From positions 58,169 through 122,168 of the forward strand of contig MFYT01000070.1 of the NCBI GenBank assembly GCA_001789205.1: DNA of 64,000 bases, written 5' to 3'. This document shows, in pieces, positions 34,056-43,353 of this stretch (position 1 is the stretch's first letter; each line of letters begins with the position of its first letter). The notes under the pieces were generated by a model, which saw only the letters and a program-made list of their open reading frames with translations, ran no database searches and had not been told where the DNA came from. Source of the stretch: Candidatus Raymondbacteria bacterium RIFOXYA2_FULL_49_16. GTDB taxonomy: Bacteria > Fibrobacterota > OXYB2-FULL-49-7 > XYB2-FULL-49-35. Made by a program: the position numbers and the translations under genes.

Positions 34056-35786
34056 CTACTTGAGGGAAATATACTGGTGTGCCAGAAACGCCCAATTCAG
34101 GGCTAAAGCCACACCCACAGCGCTTGTGAATGTCAGTCCAACCACTTTGAGCGCCTGCGCAGGTCCTGCTTCTCTAATCAGGCTGAAGAACGAGGCAATG
34201 CAGGGCAGATAGAGCACCAGAAAAACGCTGGCCACCACAAACTGGCGTGTGGTCATGTCAAAGGGCGCAAGCATGGCAATGGACACGTCCTTGCGCAGAA
34301 AACCGAGGATAACCACAGTTGCCATTTCTTCGGGCAGGCTGAGAATGACTGCTAATGTTCTGCCTAGTGATTGGCTGATCGTTTGAAGCGCACCGACAGT
34401 GTCAATAATGTTTATGATGAAGACTCCGATAATGATCATGGGAATGGTCTCGAGAAAATAACTGCCGATACGGAGCTGCAACTTTCGAGCCATAAGGATT
34501 AACGATGGCATGCGGTAGGAGGGGATCTCCATGAACAGGTCCGGCGGTACGCCTTTCATGAGCCGGTTCAGCAGCAGATTGGTCACCAGGGCAACGACAA
34601 GCAGGGTGCCGAATACGGCCGCAATGGCAGCGCCGCTATGGCGCATTCCTATGGAAAAGATCATTGCGCTTTGTGGCATACACGGCGCTGACATGATGAT
34701 CAGCGTGTAGGTGAGCACCTTTTCCCTTTTTGTCGCAAGCATGCGTGTTGCCATAAAGGCGGGTACTTTGCAGCCAAGGCCCAGCATAACAGGGATCGAC
34801 GAATATCCGTGCAGGCCAATCCGGTGAAAAAATGAGTCAAAGGTCACTGCCAGACGCGGCAGAAAGCCAAAATCCTCAAGAATGCCGAAGATAAGGTAAA
34901 AAGCGAGGAAGTACGGGAAGACCAGAACAACGGATATGTATATGCCTGTGGTGAGAATGCCGAAAGAACGCATTATGTCGTTGCCCTGTCCAACAAGAAG
35001 TGTTTGCGCCAATTCCCACGGTATTGCCGCGATCAGTTTGAGTACTGCGGGCAGATAGTAATGGTCAAAAAGCGGTGTAAGTACCTGATTGATCAGTGTC
35101 TCCCCAATGGTCCGTATTCCCCAGAAGGTGAGAACCAGCATGAGAAGCGCTGATACCAAACCTCCGGCCGGATGCAGGGTAAAGTCACTGAGTATTTCCA
35201 ACAGGGTATGATGACGATGGCTCAGTTTCTGAACCTGCGATATTATTCCACCTATGGCAGCCCATCGATTATCAGGCGTTTCGGCATATGCGGGAACGGC
35301 CGCATGATCAAGCGCCTCCAACAGCTCACGGATCCCGGTGTTCTGCAGTGCGCTTACGGGTATTACAGGCGCCCCAAGAACTTTGGCTAGATGCGCATGG
35401 TCAATAGCAATGCCTTTGTGAATTGTCTCATCCCAAAAATTGAGGCATATCACCATGGGAATACGTTTTTCCGCGAGTTGCAGTGTCATATTGAGGTTAC
35501 GCTCAAGATTCGTAGCATCCACGACGTTGATGATCATATCGCAATCGTCAAGCAGTTTGACAGTCTCCTGCTCCGCGGATGTCTCCACGTCAAGTGAATA
35601 CAATCCGGGCATGTCTACAAGCTTGTACCCTGTATTTTTATGGGAAAAGTGGCCGGTTTTCACTCCAACCGTGGTGCCCGAATAATTAGAAGTGATGACG
35701 CCAAGGCCTGTTATACGCGAGAAAAGCAGGCTTTTTCCCACATTCGGGTTACCTGCGATTAGAACAGATGGCGCGGTTTTTTCCAT
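34056..35786 (-). CDS. feoB: Ferrous iron transporter FeoB (short form)
   Basis: A 576-residue inner-membrane Fe(II) importer. The cytoplasmic G domain carries G1 GNPNVGKS (12-19), switch YSGTTVG, G3 VDMPGLYSL and G4 CLNFWDE. The membrane part has the two GATE-like halves (PRLAVTFDSFFHRIGLHGYS, LGCKVPAFMATR, APCMPQSAMIF). It is shorter than the usual 700 or more residues, mainly by lacking a long helical spacer. It is the last gene of the DtxR-FeoA-FeoB operon, 2 bp after feoA. Confidence 0.96.
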   Translation of the reverse strand: MEKTAPSVLIAGNPNVGKSLLFSRITGLGVITSNYSGTTVGVKTGHFSHKNTGYKLVDMPGLYSLDVETSAEQETVKLLDDCDMIINVVDATNLERNLNMTLQLAEKRIPMVICLNFWDETIHKGIAIDHAHLAKVLGAPVIPVSALQNTGIRELLEALDHAAVPAYAETPDNRWAAIGGIISQVQKLSHRHHTLLEILSDFTLHPAGGLVSALLMLVLTFWGIRTIGETLINQVLTPLFDHYYLPAVLKLIAAIPWELAQTLLVGQGNDIMRSFGILTTGIYISVVLVFPYFLAFYLIFGILEDFGFLPRLAVTFDSFFHRIGLHGYSSIPVMLGLGCKVPAFMATRMLATKREKVLTYTLIIMSAPCMPQSAMIFSIGMRHSGAAIAAVFGTLLVVALVTNLLLNRLMKGVPPDLFMEIPSYRMPSLILMARKLQLRIGSYFLETIPMIIIGVFIINIIDTVGALQTISQSLGRTLAVILSLPEEMATVVILGFLRKDVSIAMLAPFDMTTRQFVVASVFLVLYLPCIASFFSLIREAGPAQALKVVGLTFTSAVGVALALNWAFLAHQYISLK

Positions 35787-35788
35787 GG

Positions 35789-36058
35789 CTATGATGGTCC
35801 TATGAGTTCAACAATGACTTTTTCAGCCATGCCGTGGCCGAGGGCAACAGTGGTCTGTCCAGATTTTATTACAACAGGCCCTTGCCCATAGAAGGAGTTT
35901 TTTTTCACAATGACCGATCCAATGGCAAGGCCCATTGCATTGAGCCGCTCCCGCAGTCCATGTCCTCCCTGAATTTCGATGATGCGCGCCGGATGGTCTT
36001 TGTCCAAATTGACCAGGTTGGTTGTACCTGTCTGTTTGGCGTGGCTGCTTTTTTCCAT
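35789..36058 (-). CDS. feoA: FeoA, SH3-like accessory protein
   Basis: An 89-residue SH3-like protein that supports FeoB. The core HPARIIEIQGGHGLRERLNA, MGLAIGSVIVKK and LGHGMAEKVIVEL is standard. The ATG at 36058 is preferred to the longer frame because AAGGAA lies just before it and it begins 7 bp after the DtxR gene. The N-terminus (about 20 residues) is longer than usual. Confidence 0.93.
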   Translation of the reverse strand: MEKSSHAKQTGTTNLVNLDKDHPARIIEIQGGHGLRERLNAMGLAIGSVIVKKNSFYGQGPVVIKSGQTTVALGHGMAEKVIVELIGPS

Positions 36059-36065
36059 GGTGTTT

Positions 36066-36446
36066 TTATTCCTTTGTTTTCCTGGTGAATTTAATGAGCC
36101 GGTCAAGCGTATCGGTACTTAACGCGTGTTCCATGCCGCAGGCCTCTGCCTCGGCAATCTTGGGATTTACCTTTAGTACGCTGGTGAGGAATTCGACAAG
36201 CGCGCAATGGGCCGTATAGATTCCCTCCGCAGTTCTTCTGCCTTTTTCAGTTAGTGTGATATATCCATAGTGCTCGTGTGTTACAAAACCTTCGTTTTCC
36301 AGCACGTGCAACGCGTTGTGGGCGCTTGGCATGCTCACGCCTCTTTTTTTACTGATATCTTTCAGCCGGACAGCGGGAACTTCTTTGTCGAGGATCAGAA
36401 TGGTTTCAAGGTAATCTTCTATGCTTTCGCTTGAGGCGCCGGACAT
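36066..36446 (-). CDS. DtxR/MntR-family metal-dependent repressor
   Basis: A 126-residue regulator. The winged helix is clear (SIEDYLETILIL, VRLKDISKKRGVSMPSAHNA, LHVLENEGFVTHEHYGYI), followed by the metal-binding dimerisation helices with EACGMEHAL. It lacks the C-terminal SH3 domain, as in MntR-sized members. GGGAGG precedes the ATG at 36446. It heads the feoAB operon and most likely represses it when Fe(II) (or Mn) is plentiful. Confidence 0.92.
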   Translation of the reverse strand: MSGASSESIEDYLETILILDKEVPAVRLKDISKKRGVSMPSAHNALHVLENEGFVTHEHYGYITLTEKGRRTAEGIYTAHCALVEFLTSVLKVNPKIAEAEACGMEHALSTDTLDRLIKFTRKTKE

Positions 36447-36466
36447 ATTAGCCTCCCATAACAAAA

Positions 36467-36510
36467 TTAGTCTTAGCTAAATTATATAAAAAAACAATGG
36501 AGGTAATCAA
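36467..36510 (-). promoter_or_regulatory. Promoter and DtxR-type operator of the feo operon
   Basis: On the minus strand TTGATT (36505-36510) and TATAAT (36481-36486) lie 18 bp apart. Directly downstream, overlapping the expected start of transcription, is TTAGCTAAGACTAA (36467-36480), with the TTAG/CTAA words of DtxR/IdeR boxes. The position fits repression by the first gene's product. Confidence 0.65.
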
Positions 36511-36527
36511 GATTGTTAGAGTATGGG

Positions 36528-36944
36528 TTATTTCAGGATCCTGCCGGTGGTGGACATGCTCAGAGTCACGTGTTTGACGCCTGTATTGGCCTTGAGCGCG
36601 TCTGCGAGTTTCTGGATTTCCGAGGCGCGACCTTTGACAGCGATTATCTCGAGGCAATTATGATGATCGAGGTGCACATGTTGGGAAGAGATGATTGAAG
36701 GTTGGAAATCGTGCTGGATTTCCATGAGACGGTTGACCAGGGTCCGCTTGTGGTGGTCGTAGGACATGGTGATAGCGCCTGCGACCTCGTCCTTGCCTTC
36801 CCATTGTTTTCTGACCAACGCCTCACGTATAAGGTCGCGGATGGCCTCGGAACGATTGCGATAATTCTGCTTCCGTATATGGGAGTCAAAGTCTTTGATC
36901 AGGTCTTGTTCCAAGGAAATACCGAAGCGGTACAACGAACTCAT
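36528..36944 (-). CDS. nikR: Nickel-responsive regulator NikR
   Basis: A 138-residue repressor. A ribbon-helix-helix domain (YRFGISLEQDLIKDFD, NRSEAIRDLIREAL) is followed by the ACT-like metal domain with VHLDHHNCLEIIAVKG, containing the His/His/Cys nickel ligands. The ATG at 36944 starts MSSLYRF as in the family; upstream sequence in frame is not NikR-like. No nik transporter or hydrogenase genes are in the window. It lies upstream of, and in the same direction as, the feo operon. Confidence 0.94.
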   Translation of the reverse strand: MSSLYRFGISLEQDLIKDFDSHIRKQNYRNRSEAIRDLIREALVRKQWEGKDEVAGAITMSYDHHKRTLVNRLMEIQHDFQPSIISSQHVHLDHHNCLEIIAVKGRASEIQKLADALKANTGVKHVTLSMSTTGRILK

Positions 36945-37029
36945 GGCATAAAATATACATAAAAACGATGTGATAACCATATCTTCTGGCGACTTCCCGG
37001 TCGCTAATTGTATTTTAATCGCATTGCAC

Positions 37030-37587
37030 ATGGAAATCACAAGCATTGCTTTTAATATCCGCAAGTTGAGGCAGCGTAAGAGTTTCACGGTCGAAGCGCT
37101 GGCAAAAAAGGCCGGTGTCACCAAAGGCTTCATTTCCCAGGTAGAAAATTTTCGGACAGTACCCTCCCTGCCCCTGCTCTATAAAATAGCCCAGGCGCTC
37201 GATGTCGAACCCGCAACCCTTCTTGCCCAGGATAAGGAGACCCGCACCTATGTTATCACCAGAAAAGACCATGGGCCGGTGATTGAACGGGAATTTCCCG
37301 AATCCGGTTTTGTCTACAAAGCGCTGGCGAACGAGAAAAACGGCAAAATCATGGAGCCTTTTACCATTGAAATGCCTCCTCATTCAACCCGTAAAAATGT
37401 GACCACCACGGGTGATGAGTTTTTTTATATGCTTGAGGGCAAGGTCGATTTTTTCCTGGGACGCGACAAAGTTTCCCTGCAGGCGGGGGATAGCCTCTAT
37501 TTCGACGGCACAGTGCCCCATCATCCTGAAAACAACGCATCGAAAAAGGCCCTTGCCATCATTATTTATGCCATTAAGCAGGGCTGA
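37030..37587 (+). CDS. XRE-family regulator with cupin domain
   Basis: A 185-residue regulator. The helix-turn-helix covers about residues 7-62 (NIRKLRQRKSFTVEALAKKA, GVTKGFISQVENFRTVPSL). A cupin-2 barrel follows with GDEFFYMLEGKVDFFLG and DSLYFDGTVPHHPEN. The ligand is unknown; similar regulators control amino acid or polyamine metabolism. The start at 37030 follows an 85-bp divergent gap with nikR. It is followed 7 bp later by a PHP hydrolase, a likely functional partner. Confidence 0.9.
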   Translation: MEITSIAFNIRKLRQRKSFTVEALAKKAGVTKGFISQVENFRTVPSLPLLYKIAQALDVEPATLLAQDKETRTYVITRKDHGPVIEREFPESGFVYKALANEKNGKIMEPFTIEMPPHSTRKNVTTTGDEFFYMLEGKVDFFLGRDKVSLQAGDSLYFDGTVPHHPENNASKKALAIIIYAIKQG

Positions 37588-37594
37588 ACACGCC

Positions 37595-38482
37595 ATGGCC
37601 CCTTTACCTATAAACTGGTGCAACCCCTATGCTGGCAAAGGGCGGCTGCGCCTCAAGGGCAATCTCCATACGCATACGGACGCAAGTCAGTGCGGCAGAA
37701 TTCCGATTACACGAGTGCTCAAAACTTATGAGAAGATGGGGTATGGCTTTCTTTCCATCACTGACCATGACATGGTGACCCCGGCCTGGCAACAAAGGAC
37801 AAAGCTCATCATTTTTCCCGGCAATGAAATCGATTTTAATGGAAAGCATCATACCTGCGTGGTGCAGCGGCCCGGAGGAAACATCCATTACACGAAATTC
37901 AGCGACCAGAAAGAAATAGTTGCGCGCAATTATGAGGCAGGCGCGCTGGTTACGCTCAACCATCCTGATTGGGAGATAGAGGAGCATTATACAGCTTCGC
38001 ATCTTCTTCATCTCAATCCCTATACCGGGATCGAGATTTATAACAGTGTGGTCGAACGGCTCGATGGCGCATCACTGTCAACCGCCAAGTGGGACAGGCT
38101 CCTTGACCTTGATAAACGCGTATTGGGATTCGCAAACCAGGATTTCCACCGCCTGTCCGACGCTATTGATTGCTGCAATGTTGTCATGGTCAGGGAAAAG
38201 ATCCCGGACGCAATTTTTAACGCACTGCAGACCGGGTGTTTTTACTGTTATTATGGCGTGTCCATTACCGATATTGGCAGGAAGAAGGACACTGTTTTTG
38301 TTAAAACGAAGAACGCCCAGCTTATTCGCTTTGTTGGCAACGGCGGCATCATCTTCAAGAAGATGAAGGGGAAGAGCGGGTCATTTAATTTTAAAGATCT
38401 GCCTGAGGTGAAATATATCCGCGTCGAATGTCTGGGATTTGGCGAAGCCATTTCCTGGAGCCAGCCGTTTTTCAGGGTTTGA
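37595..38482 (+). CDS. PHP-domain metal-dependent phosphoesterase
   Basis: A 295-residue hydrolase. The PHP metal site is visible: GNLHTHTDASQCG (HxH), LSITDHDMVTP, a later LNHPDWEIEEHY and FANQDFHRLSD. This resembles the stand-alone PHP phosphoesterases (TrpH-like and histidinol-phosphatase-like); the substrate is unknown. A C-terminal beta domain of about 70 residues is added. The start at 37595 is chosen by conservation; an ATG at 37569 would overlap the regulator gene. Confidence 0.87.
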   Translation: MAPLPINWCNPYAGKGRLRLKGNLHTHTDASQCGRIPITRVLKTYEKMGYGFLSITDHDMVTPAWQQRTKLIIFPGNEIDFNGKHHTCVVQRPGGNIHYTKFSDQKEIVARNYEAGALVTLNHPDWEIEEHYTASHLLHLNPYTGIEIYNSVVERLDGASLSTAKWDRLLDLDKRVLGFANQDFHRLSDAIDCCNVVMVREKIPDAIFNALQTGCFYCYYGVSITDIGRKKDTVFVKTKNAQLIRFVGNGGIIFKKMKGKSGSFNFKDLPEVKYIRVECLGFGEAISWSQPFFRV

Positions 38483-38612
38483 GGCACGAGGCTAGAGGCG
38501 CGAGGAACGAGGCTACTTCGCGGCATTGTATCTATTGGGCCATTCGTTCCAGGTCTTAAACGTTGGCGCCTCGGCGCAGCCTCCAGTCTCGATCCTCGAT
38601 CCTCGATCCTTC
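38483..38612. repeat. Short imperfect tandem repeats between convergent genes
   Basis: GAGGCACGAGG / CTAGAGGCGCGAGG / AACGAGGCT repeats every 9-10 bp at 38483-38517, and three copies of CTCGATC follow at about 38587-38610. GCGCCTCG in the middle is complementary to the first block, so a hairpin is possible. No coding sequence. Confidence 0.6.
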
Positions 38613-39497
38613 CTATAACATCCACGGACTGGTCCATTCCTCATCATTCAGGAATTCCTTGTCCCGCAGCATTGCATCGACTTGGGCAATCAGGCTTTCT
38701 TTATCCTTTGGAAATCTGCCCTCGAGGGGCAGGGGGTTCGACGTATGGTTGCACCTGAAAACAGTATGATTGAGTTCAAAACCTAAAATCATTTCTCGCA
38801 GTTCCAGCAGAATCTCTTCTTTGTTTAATTGGATAAAATGGCCTTTCGATATGTCCTGCACCAACGCTGTTCCGGGCACAGGGATCATGGTCAATAGAGA
38901 CAGAATTGCCGGCTGCATGGCGTTTACTATTTTAATAGTATCCTGCGCATGCTCCTGGGTTAGCGCCTTGCCACCAGCACCGAGCAATACCATGACTGAG
39001 CATTTCAGGCCGCACTGGTTTGCCAGTTGGACAGCTTCGATTGCCTGTTCCGCCGTATCTTTTTTCTTGAGAATCTTCAATACCTCGTTGCTGCCGCTTT
39101 CAAGGCCGATGTAAAGGGTGTTTAGCCGCAGTTCTTTCAGCCTTTTTAATTCAACCGCGCTTTTACCAAGGATCGAAGAACTGTTCGCGTACATGTTCAC
39201 ACGCGCAAGATGGGGAAAGGCATCGTGTATGGCCTTCAGGATCGCCTCGATCCGGTCAAACCGCATGAACATGACATCGCCATCAGCCAGAAAGACCCGT
39301 TTTTCATTTCTGTAGTGTTCTTTTGCCCATGCGATGTCAGAGAATGTTTCGATGGGGTCGCGTTCGCTATATTTTTTTCCCTTATACATGCCGCAGAAGG
39401 TGCAGGTGTTGTTGGGACACCCGTACGCTGCCTGAAAAATGAGGCTGTTCGCCTCTGCCGGAGGCCGGAAGAGCGGCTCTTTATAACGCATGACCAT
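38613..39497 (-). CDS. Radical SAM protein (B12-independent, Elp3/HemN-like fold)
   Basis: A 294-residue radical SAM protein. The cluster motif is AAYGCPNNTCTFCGMYKG (C-x4-C-x2-C), followed by VFLADGDVMFM and TLYIGLESGSNEVL. The partner FRCNHTSNPLPLEG near the end is characteristic of a common anaerobe family annotated only as radical SAM. Two ATGs (39497 and 39491) are possible starts. It converges with the PHP gene and is divergent from msbA across 48 bp. Confidence 0.88.
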   Translation of the reverse strand: MVMRYKEPLFRPPAEANSLIFQAAYGCPNNTCTFCGMYKGKKYSERDPIETFSDIAWAKEHYRNEKRVFLADGDVMFMRFDRIEAILKAIHDAFPHLARVNMYANSSSILGKSAVELKRLKELRLNTLYIGLESGSNEVLKILKKKDTAEQAIEAVQLANQCGLKCSVMVLLGAGGKALTQEHAQDTIKIVNAMQPAILSLLTMIPVPGTALVQDISKGHFIQLNKEEILLELREMILGFELNHTVFRCNHTSNPLPLEGRFPKDKESLIAQVDAMLRDKEFLNDEEWTSPWML

Positions 39498-39545
39498 CAG
39501 ATTTTACCATAACAAAAGATATACTGATAATATTATTTTATCCGA

Positions 39546-41486
39546 ATGGAACTCAAGACGAATTTTACGCTGTACCGGCGCATGCTCGGATATATGGCGC
39601 CGCATCTGCACCTTGCGGTCCTGGGCATTCTGTTTATCCTGCTGTTTACCGTGTCAAGTTCAGTCGGCATTTTTACCCTCAAACCCCTCTTTGACGGCAT
39701 TCTCACGAAAAGCAAGGCCGATCTCATTCAGTCAGAGAAAAACGCTACTCCGGGCCACGCAATGACGTATGCACGGGAGTTCGGGGCTTTGGCGTACAGT
39801 GAAATCGTCCAGGTTGTGCGCAGGGAAAAGGGATTCAAACAGGTCAAAAACGAGTTTGGCGCGCATTTCAACGGGTATCTCCGCACCGGTTCTGTTTCAA
39901 GCATCCTCATGCTCACGGTGTTCATGATCGTGGCCGGTGTGGGAGTCAAATGCTTCAGCGAGTACAGCAAGAACATGTTTTTCCTGCGGCTCAATTTGCG
40001 CATCATGAAACGCGTGCGCATGGACATATACGAGAAGGTCATGGGTTTCTCAATGCCCTTTTTCAACGAATACAAGATCGGTTTCCTTATGAACCGGATC
40101 ATCAACGAAGTGGGCATCATGCAGTCGCTCATCATCACCACCGCGTCGGCCATGATCACCAATATCGCGCAGGTGCTCTTTTTCTTCGTCATCCTCATTG
40201 TCATGGACGTGAAACTCACCCTCATCCTCATGCTCTGTTTCCCGCCGCTGGTGTACATGCTCGACAAGGTTGCAAGCTACCTCAAGGGCTTTCAAAGCAG
40301 GCTTCAAAACCTTGTGGGGACCATCATGTCCGTGGTGCAGGAAACCCTTACCGGTATCAGGCTGGTCATTGCCTCGAACAAGCAGAAATACGAGGTGCAA
40401 CGGTACGAAAAGGCCGTAGACGAATTCCAGTCAGTGACAAAGAAACTCTCCAAATTTGATTTCCTCGCTGCTCCGCTCTCCGAGTTCGTCACCACTATCA
40501 TTGGCCTGGGCATTGTGGTCTACGCGCTCAAGAGCAGGGTCATGAATCCCGAATCCTCAATGACCAGCGGCGATTTTGTCGTGTACGTTGCCTTCATGTT
40601 CTCCATGATGCGGCCCATCAAGGCACTCAACTCGTTTCTCGTCAGCTTCCAGAAAGGTATGGTGGTGGCGGGCAGGGTCTACGATATACTCGATCGCGAT
40701 CCCATCATCAAAAACAGTGACAATGCCGTAACTCTTACCGAGTTCAAGGATTCCATTGAGTTCAGGAACGTCGTCTTTTCCTATGCAAGGGACAAGCAGG
40801 TGCTCAAAGGCATCAATCTTACCATCAAGCGCGGCGAAATCGTTGCGCTGGTTGGTTCATCTGGAGGCGGCAAGACCACGCTCGTGGACCTGCTTCCCCG
40901 GCTCTATGACCCTGATTCGGGAGAAGTGATCATTGACGGACGAAATATCAGCGAATACACGCTAGAATCATTGCGCGATCGCATGGGCGTGGTCACCCAG
41001 GAGACCATACTTTTCCACGATACGGTACGCAACAATATCGCATATGGCAGTCCTGCCGCGTCTCTCGACGATCTCCGCAAGGCCGCGGCAGTGGCCAATG
41101 CCCTTGATTTCATTGAGGAACTGCCCAACAAATGGGACACTATCATTGGCGAACGCGGGACCCTGCTTTCCGGTGGCCAGCGCCAGCGGCTGTGCATTGC
41201 CCGGGCTGTGCTGCGCAATCCCGACATCCTTATTTTTGACGAAGCCACGTCAGCCCTCGACAATGAATCAGAGGCAAAGGTGCAAGAAGCCATTGATAAT
41301 CTTATCAAGAACCGTACCGCTATTGTCATTGCGCACCGGCTGTCAACCATCAGGCGGGCTGATAACATCGTGGTCGTGGATAATGGCTCAATCGCCGAGA
41401 CCGGAACGCACGATGATCTTATGAAAAATGACGGTATTTACAAACGCCTCTACAACCTTCAATTCCGCGATCGGGCGTGGGGGTGA
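39546..41486 (+). CDS. msbA: ABC exporter, MsbA-like (lipid A flippase type)
   Basis: A 646-residue half-transporter. The N-terminal six-helix domain (about 1-370) contains an unusually long periplasmic segment between the first helices (about 45-115). The ATPase domain has Walker A GSSGGGKTT, Q-loop VVTQETILF, signature LSGGQRQR, Walker B ILIFDEATSALD and the H-loop VIAHRLST. Length and order fit MsbA. Alone on its strand; lipid A biosynthesis genes lie elsewhere in the window (lpxB, kdsA). Confidence 0.9.
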   Translation: MELKTNFTLYRRMLGYMAPHLHLAVLGILFILLFTVSSSVGIFTLKPLFDGILTKSKADLIQSEKNATPGHAMTYAREFGALAYSEIVQVVRREKGFKQVKNEFGAHFNGYLRTGSVSSILMLTVFMIVAGVGVKCFSEYSKNMFFLRLNLRIMKRVRMDIYEKVMGFSMPFFNEYKIGFLMNRIINEVGIMQSLIITTASAMITNIAQVLFFFVILIVMDVKLTLILMLCFPPLVYMLDKVASYLKGFQSRLQNLVGTIMSVVQETLTGIRLVIASNKQKYEVQRYEKAVDEFQSVTKKLSKFDFLAAPLSEFVTTIIGLGIVVYALKSRVMNPESSMTSGDFVVYVAFMFSMMRPIKALNSFLVSFQKGMVVAGRVYDILDRDPIIKNSDNAVTLTEFKDSIEFRNVVFSYARDKQVLKGINLTIKRGEIVALVGSSGGGKTTLVDLLPRLYDPDSGEVIIDGRNISEYTLESLRDRMGVVTQETILFHDTVRNNIAYGSPAASLDDLRKAAAVANALDFIEELPNKWDTIIGERGTLLSGGQRQRLCIARAVLRNPDILIFDEATSALDNESEAKVQEAIDNLIKNRTAIVIAHRLSTIRRADNIVVVDNGSIAETGTHDDLMKNDGIYKRLYNLQFRDRAWG

Positions 41487-41554
41487 TTTCATCTGTGTCT
41501 AAAAAATGCCGATAATATACTCTAAGAAGGCGTTACGGCTTTTATGGAGGTGTT

Positions 41555-42580
41555 ATGGTTGCATTTTTCGCTTATTTTATCCGTCTTATTCTTTGGGTAT
41601 TCCGGTCTAAAAGTTCCCTTCTTTGTGAAATCGCCTTGCTGAGAAAAGAGAATGATATCTTGCTGCGAAAAATTGGCAGGAAACGTATCTATTTCAATAT
41701 TTATGATAAACTATTCCTGGTTGCCCTAAATAAGGCGGCTGCCATTAAAGAACGGATCACCATCATTAAACCCGAGACACTCCTCTATTGGCAACGAGCA
41801 ATGATCAAGCGGTTCTGGACATTCAAACAAGAACCTGCCAAAAGAGGCCGAAAACCCGTGGCAACAGACATCAAGAGCCTGATTCTTTCCATGAAGAACG
41901 ATAATCTGCTCTGGGGTATTAAAAGAATTCAGGGAGAGTTGCTGAAACTGGATATTACCCTGGATACGAAAACAATTAGGAATATTCTGAGAACATTCAG
42001 ACAAAAGGGAAAAGTTCGGCGTTCGTTGACCTGGAATACATTTCTCAAAGCCCAGGCACATGCGCTGTTCGCCATGGACTTTTTTACGGTTGACACCATT
42101 TTAAATAAACGGCTGTATGTTTTTGCAATCATAGCTCATAATACACGTGAAATTGTGAGATATGCCGTAACAGAGAACCCGGTCAAGGAATTTGTCCGGC
42201 AACAATTGATTGTATTTAGCGAGTCAGTACGTTTGCCTGCGTATATTATTCACGACAATGCTTCCATGTTCAATGTGGATTGTTCGGCCTACGATCTTGT
42301 GCCGGTTTCAACGTTCGTGGAAGCCCCGAACATGAACAGCATTATGGAACGCTTTGTCGGTTCAATCCGGCGTGAGGCATTGGATAATTTTCTTATAATA
42401 AGCCGGAATCAGGTCCAACGAATCATTGATGAATATATAGAATTCTATAATTGTCGGAGACCGCACCAGGGAATTGAACAGCGTGTTCCCGGGCCAATGA
42501 TGAGAGGGAGAGGCGCTACCATCAGTATAGCGCCTGTATTAGGCGGTTTGCATCATCATTGCGACAGGGCCGCCGCGTGA
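41555..42580 (+). mobile_element. DDE transposase (integrase-core, IS3/IS481-like)
   Basis: A 341-residue transposase. An N-terminal helix-turn-helix region (IKPETLLYWQRAMIKRFW) is followed by an HTH_21-like segment (LLWGIKRIQGELLKL) and the rve integrase core. The DDE residues lie in FAMDFFTVDT, IIHDNASMF and MNSIMERFVGSIRRE. The C-terminus has FYNCRRPHQGIEQRVPG. The reading frame is intact. No matching terminal inverted repeats or target duplication could be found by eye, so the element's ends are undefined. Confidence 0.87.
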
Positions 42581-42657
42581 AGGGAGGGCTGTTCATGGAG
42601 AATGGAGCCTGAGAAGATAAAACAGTGGAAAAAGGGCAAGCGTATTTTTATAGCGAG

Positions 42658-43140
42658 ATGAAAAAGAAGTTATACATAGAAACATCGGTGTGGAACCAGC
42701 TCTATAGAAGCAACCGTCCAGACTGGCATGAGATCACAAAAAAGTTCATGGGTGTGATGCAAAGGACAGACGGATATGAGCTTTACATATCCAATTATGT
42801 CTTTATCGAGCTTGAAGAATGTTACGATGAGAAAAAGAAGGTGCTGTTGCAGTGGATACAGATGGAGGACAGCATCGAATGCGAGGCATTGATGGAAAAA
42901 TACTTTGAGGCGGGCATACTTGAGCCGACAAAAGCGAACCGGTATTATGACGCAGCCCATGTTGCGGCGTGTTCAGTGGGCGGTATTGAATATCTGGTGA
43001 CCTTTAACTTCAGGCACCTGGTAAAGGTACAGAAAATAGACGCTTTTAACGGCGTGAATCTGCTTCATGGGTATGGCTCCTTGAATTTTGCGACCCCTGA
43101 AATGTTTTTGCCCGAGGAGGAATACAATGGATCCTTATAA
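42658..43140 (+). CDS. PIN-domain protein (YIETS-type VapC-like toxin)
   Basis: A 160-residue PIN protein. It opens KKLYIETSVWNQLY, the Glu-variant of the PIN active site found in a distinct VapC-like group, with an internal YVFIELEEC, then RYYDAAHVAACSVGG and FNFRHLVKV. Start at ATG 42658; longer in-frame starts are less family-like. It overlaps the next small gene by 14 bp. The order toxin-first, partner-second is typical of this subgroup and opposite to classical VapBC. Confidence 0.83.
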   Translation: MKKKLYIETSVWNQLYRSNRPDWHEITKKFMGVMQRTDGYELYISNYVFIELEECYDEKKKVLLQWIQMEDSIECEALMEKYFEAGILEPTKANRYYDAAHVAACSVGGIEYLVTFNFRHLVKVQKIDAFNGVNLLHGYGSLNFATPEMFLPEEEYNGSL

Positions 43141-43297
43141 GACAATCGAGGAAGTATGGGACTGGCGGAAAAAGGCCTATGCCAAACTGGATGATTTGCC
43201 GGCAAAGAAACGCGTTGCAGAAATAAATAAAGTCGGCGGCAAATATGCGCGGCAATTGAAACTGAAGACCGTACACCAGGAACTTACCGTCAGGTAA
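43127..43297 (+). CDS. Small partner of the PIN protein (putative antitoxin)
   Basis: A 56-residue protein, DPYKTIEEVWDWRKKAYAKL followed by a basic tail. The EEV-x2-x-R-K opening resembles the short helical proteins regularly encoded after YIETS-type PIN genes. GAGGAGG lies before its ATG inside the toxin gene. Its antitoxin role is inferred from context only. Confidence 0.7.
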   Translation: MDPYKTIEEVWDWRKKAYAKLDDLPAKKRVAEINKVGGKYARQLKLKTVHQELTVR

Positions 43298-43353
43298 TGG
43301 TGCAAATGCGGACCCGTGGGGGTGTTTTATTTCATCCGCAAAAAAGGTAAGAA

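Noticed and set aside
38483..38612. CRISPR-like repeats
   Set aside because: Units are 7-10 bp, imperfect and without spacers of constant length.
41487..42660. Terminal inverted repeats for the transposase
   Set aside because: No complementary ends or target duplication could be matched by eye on either side.
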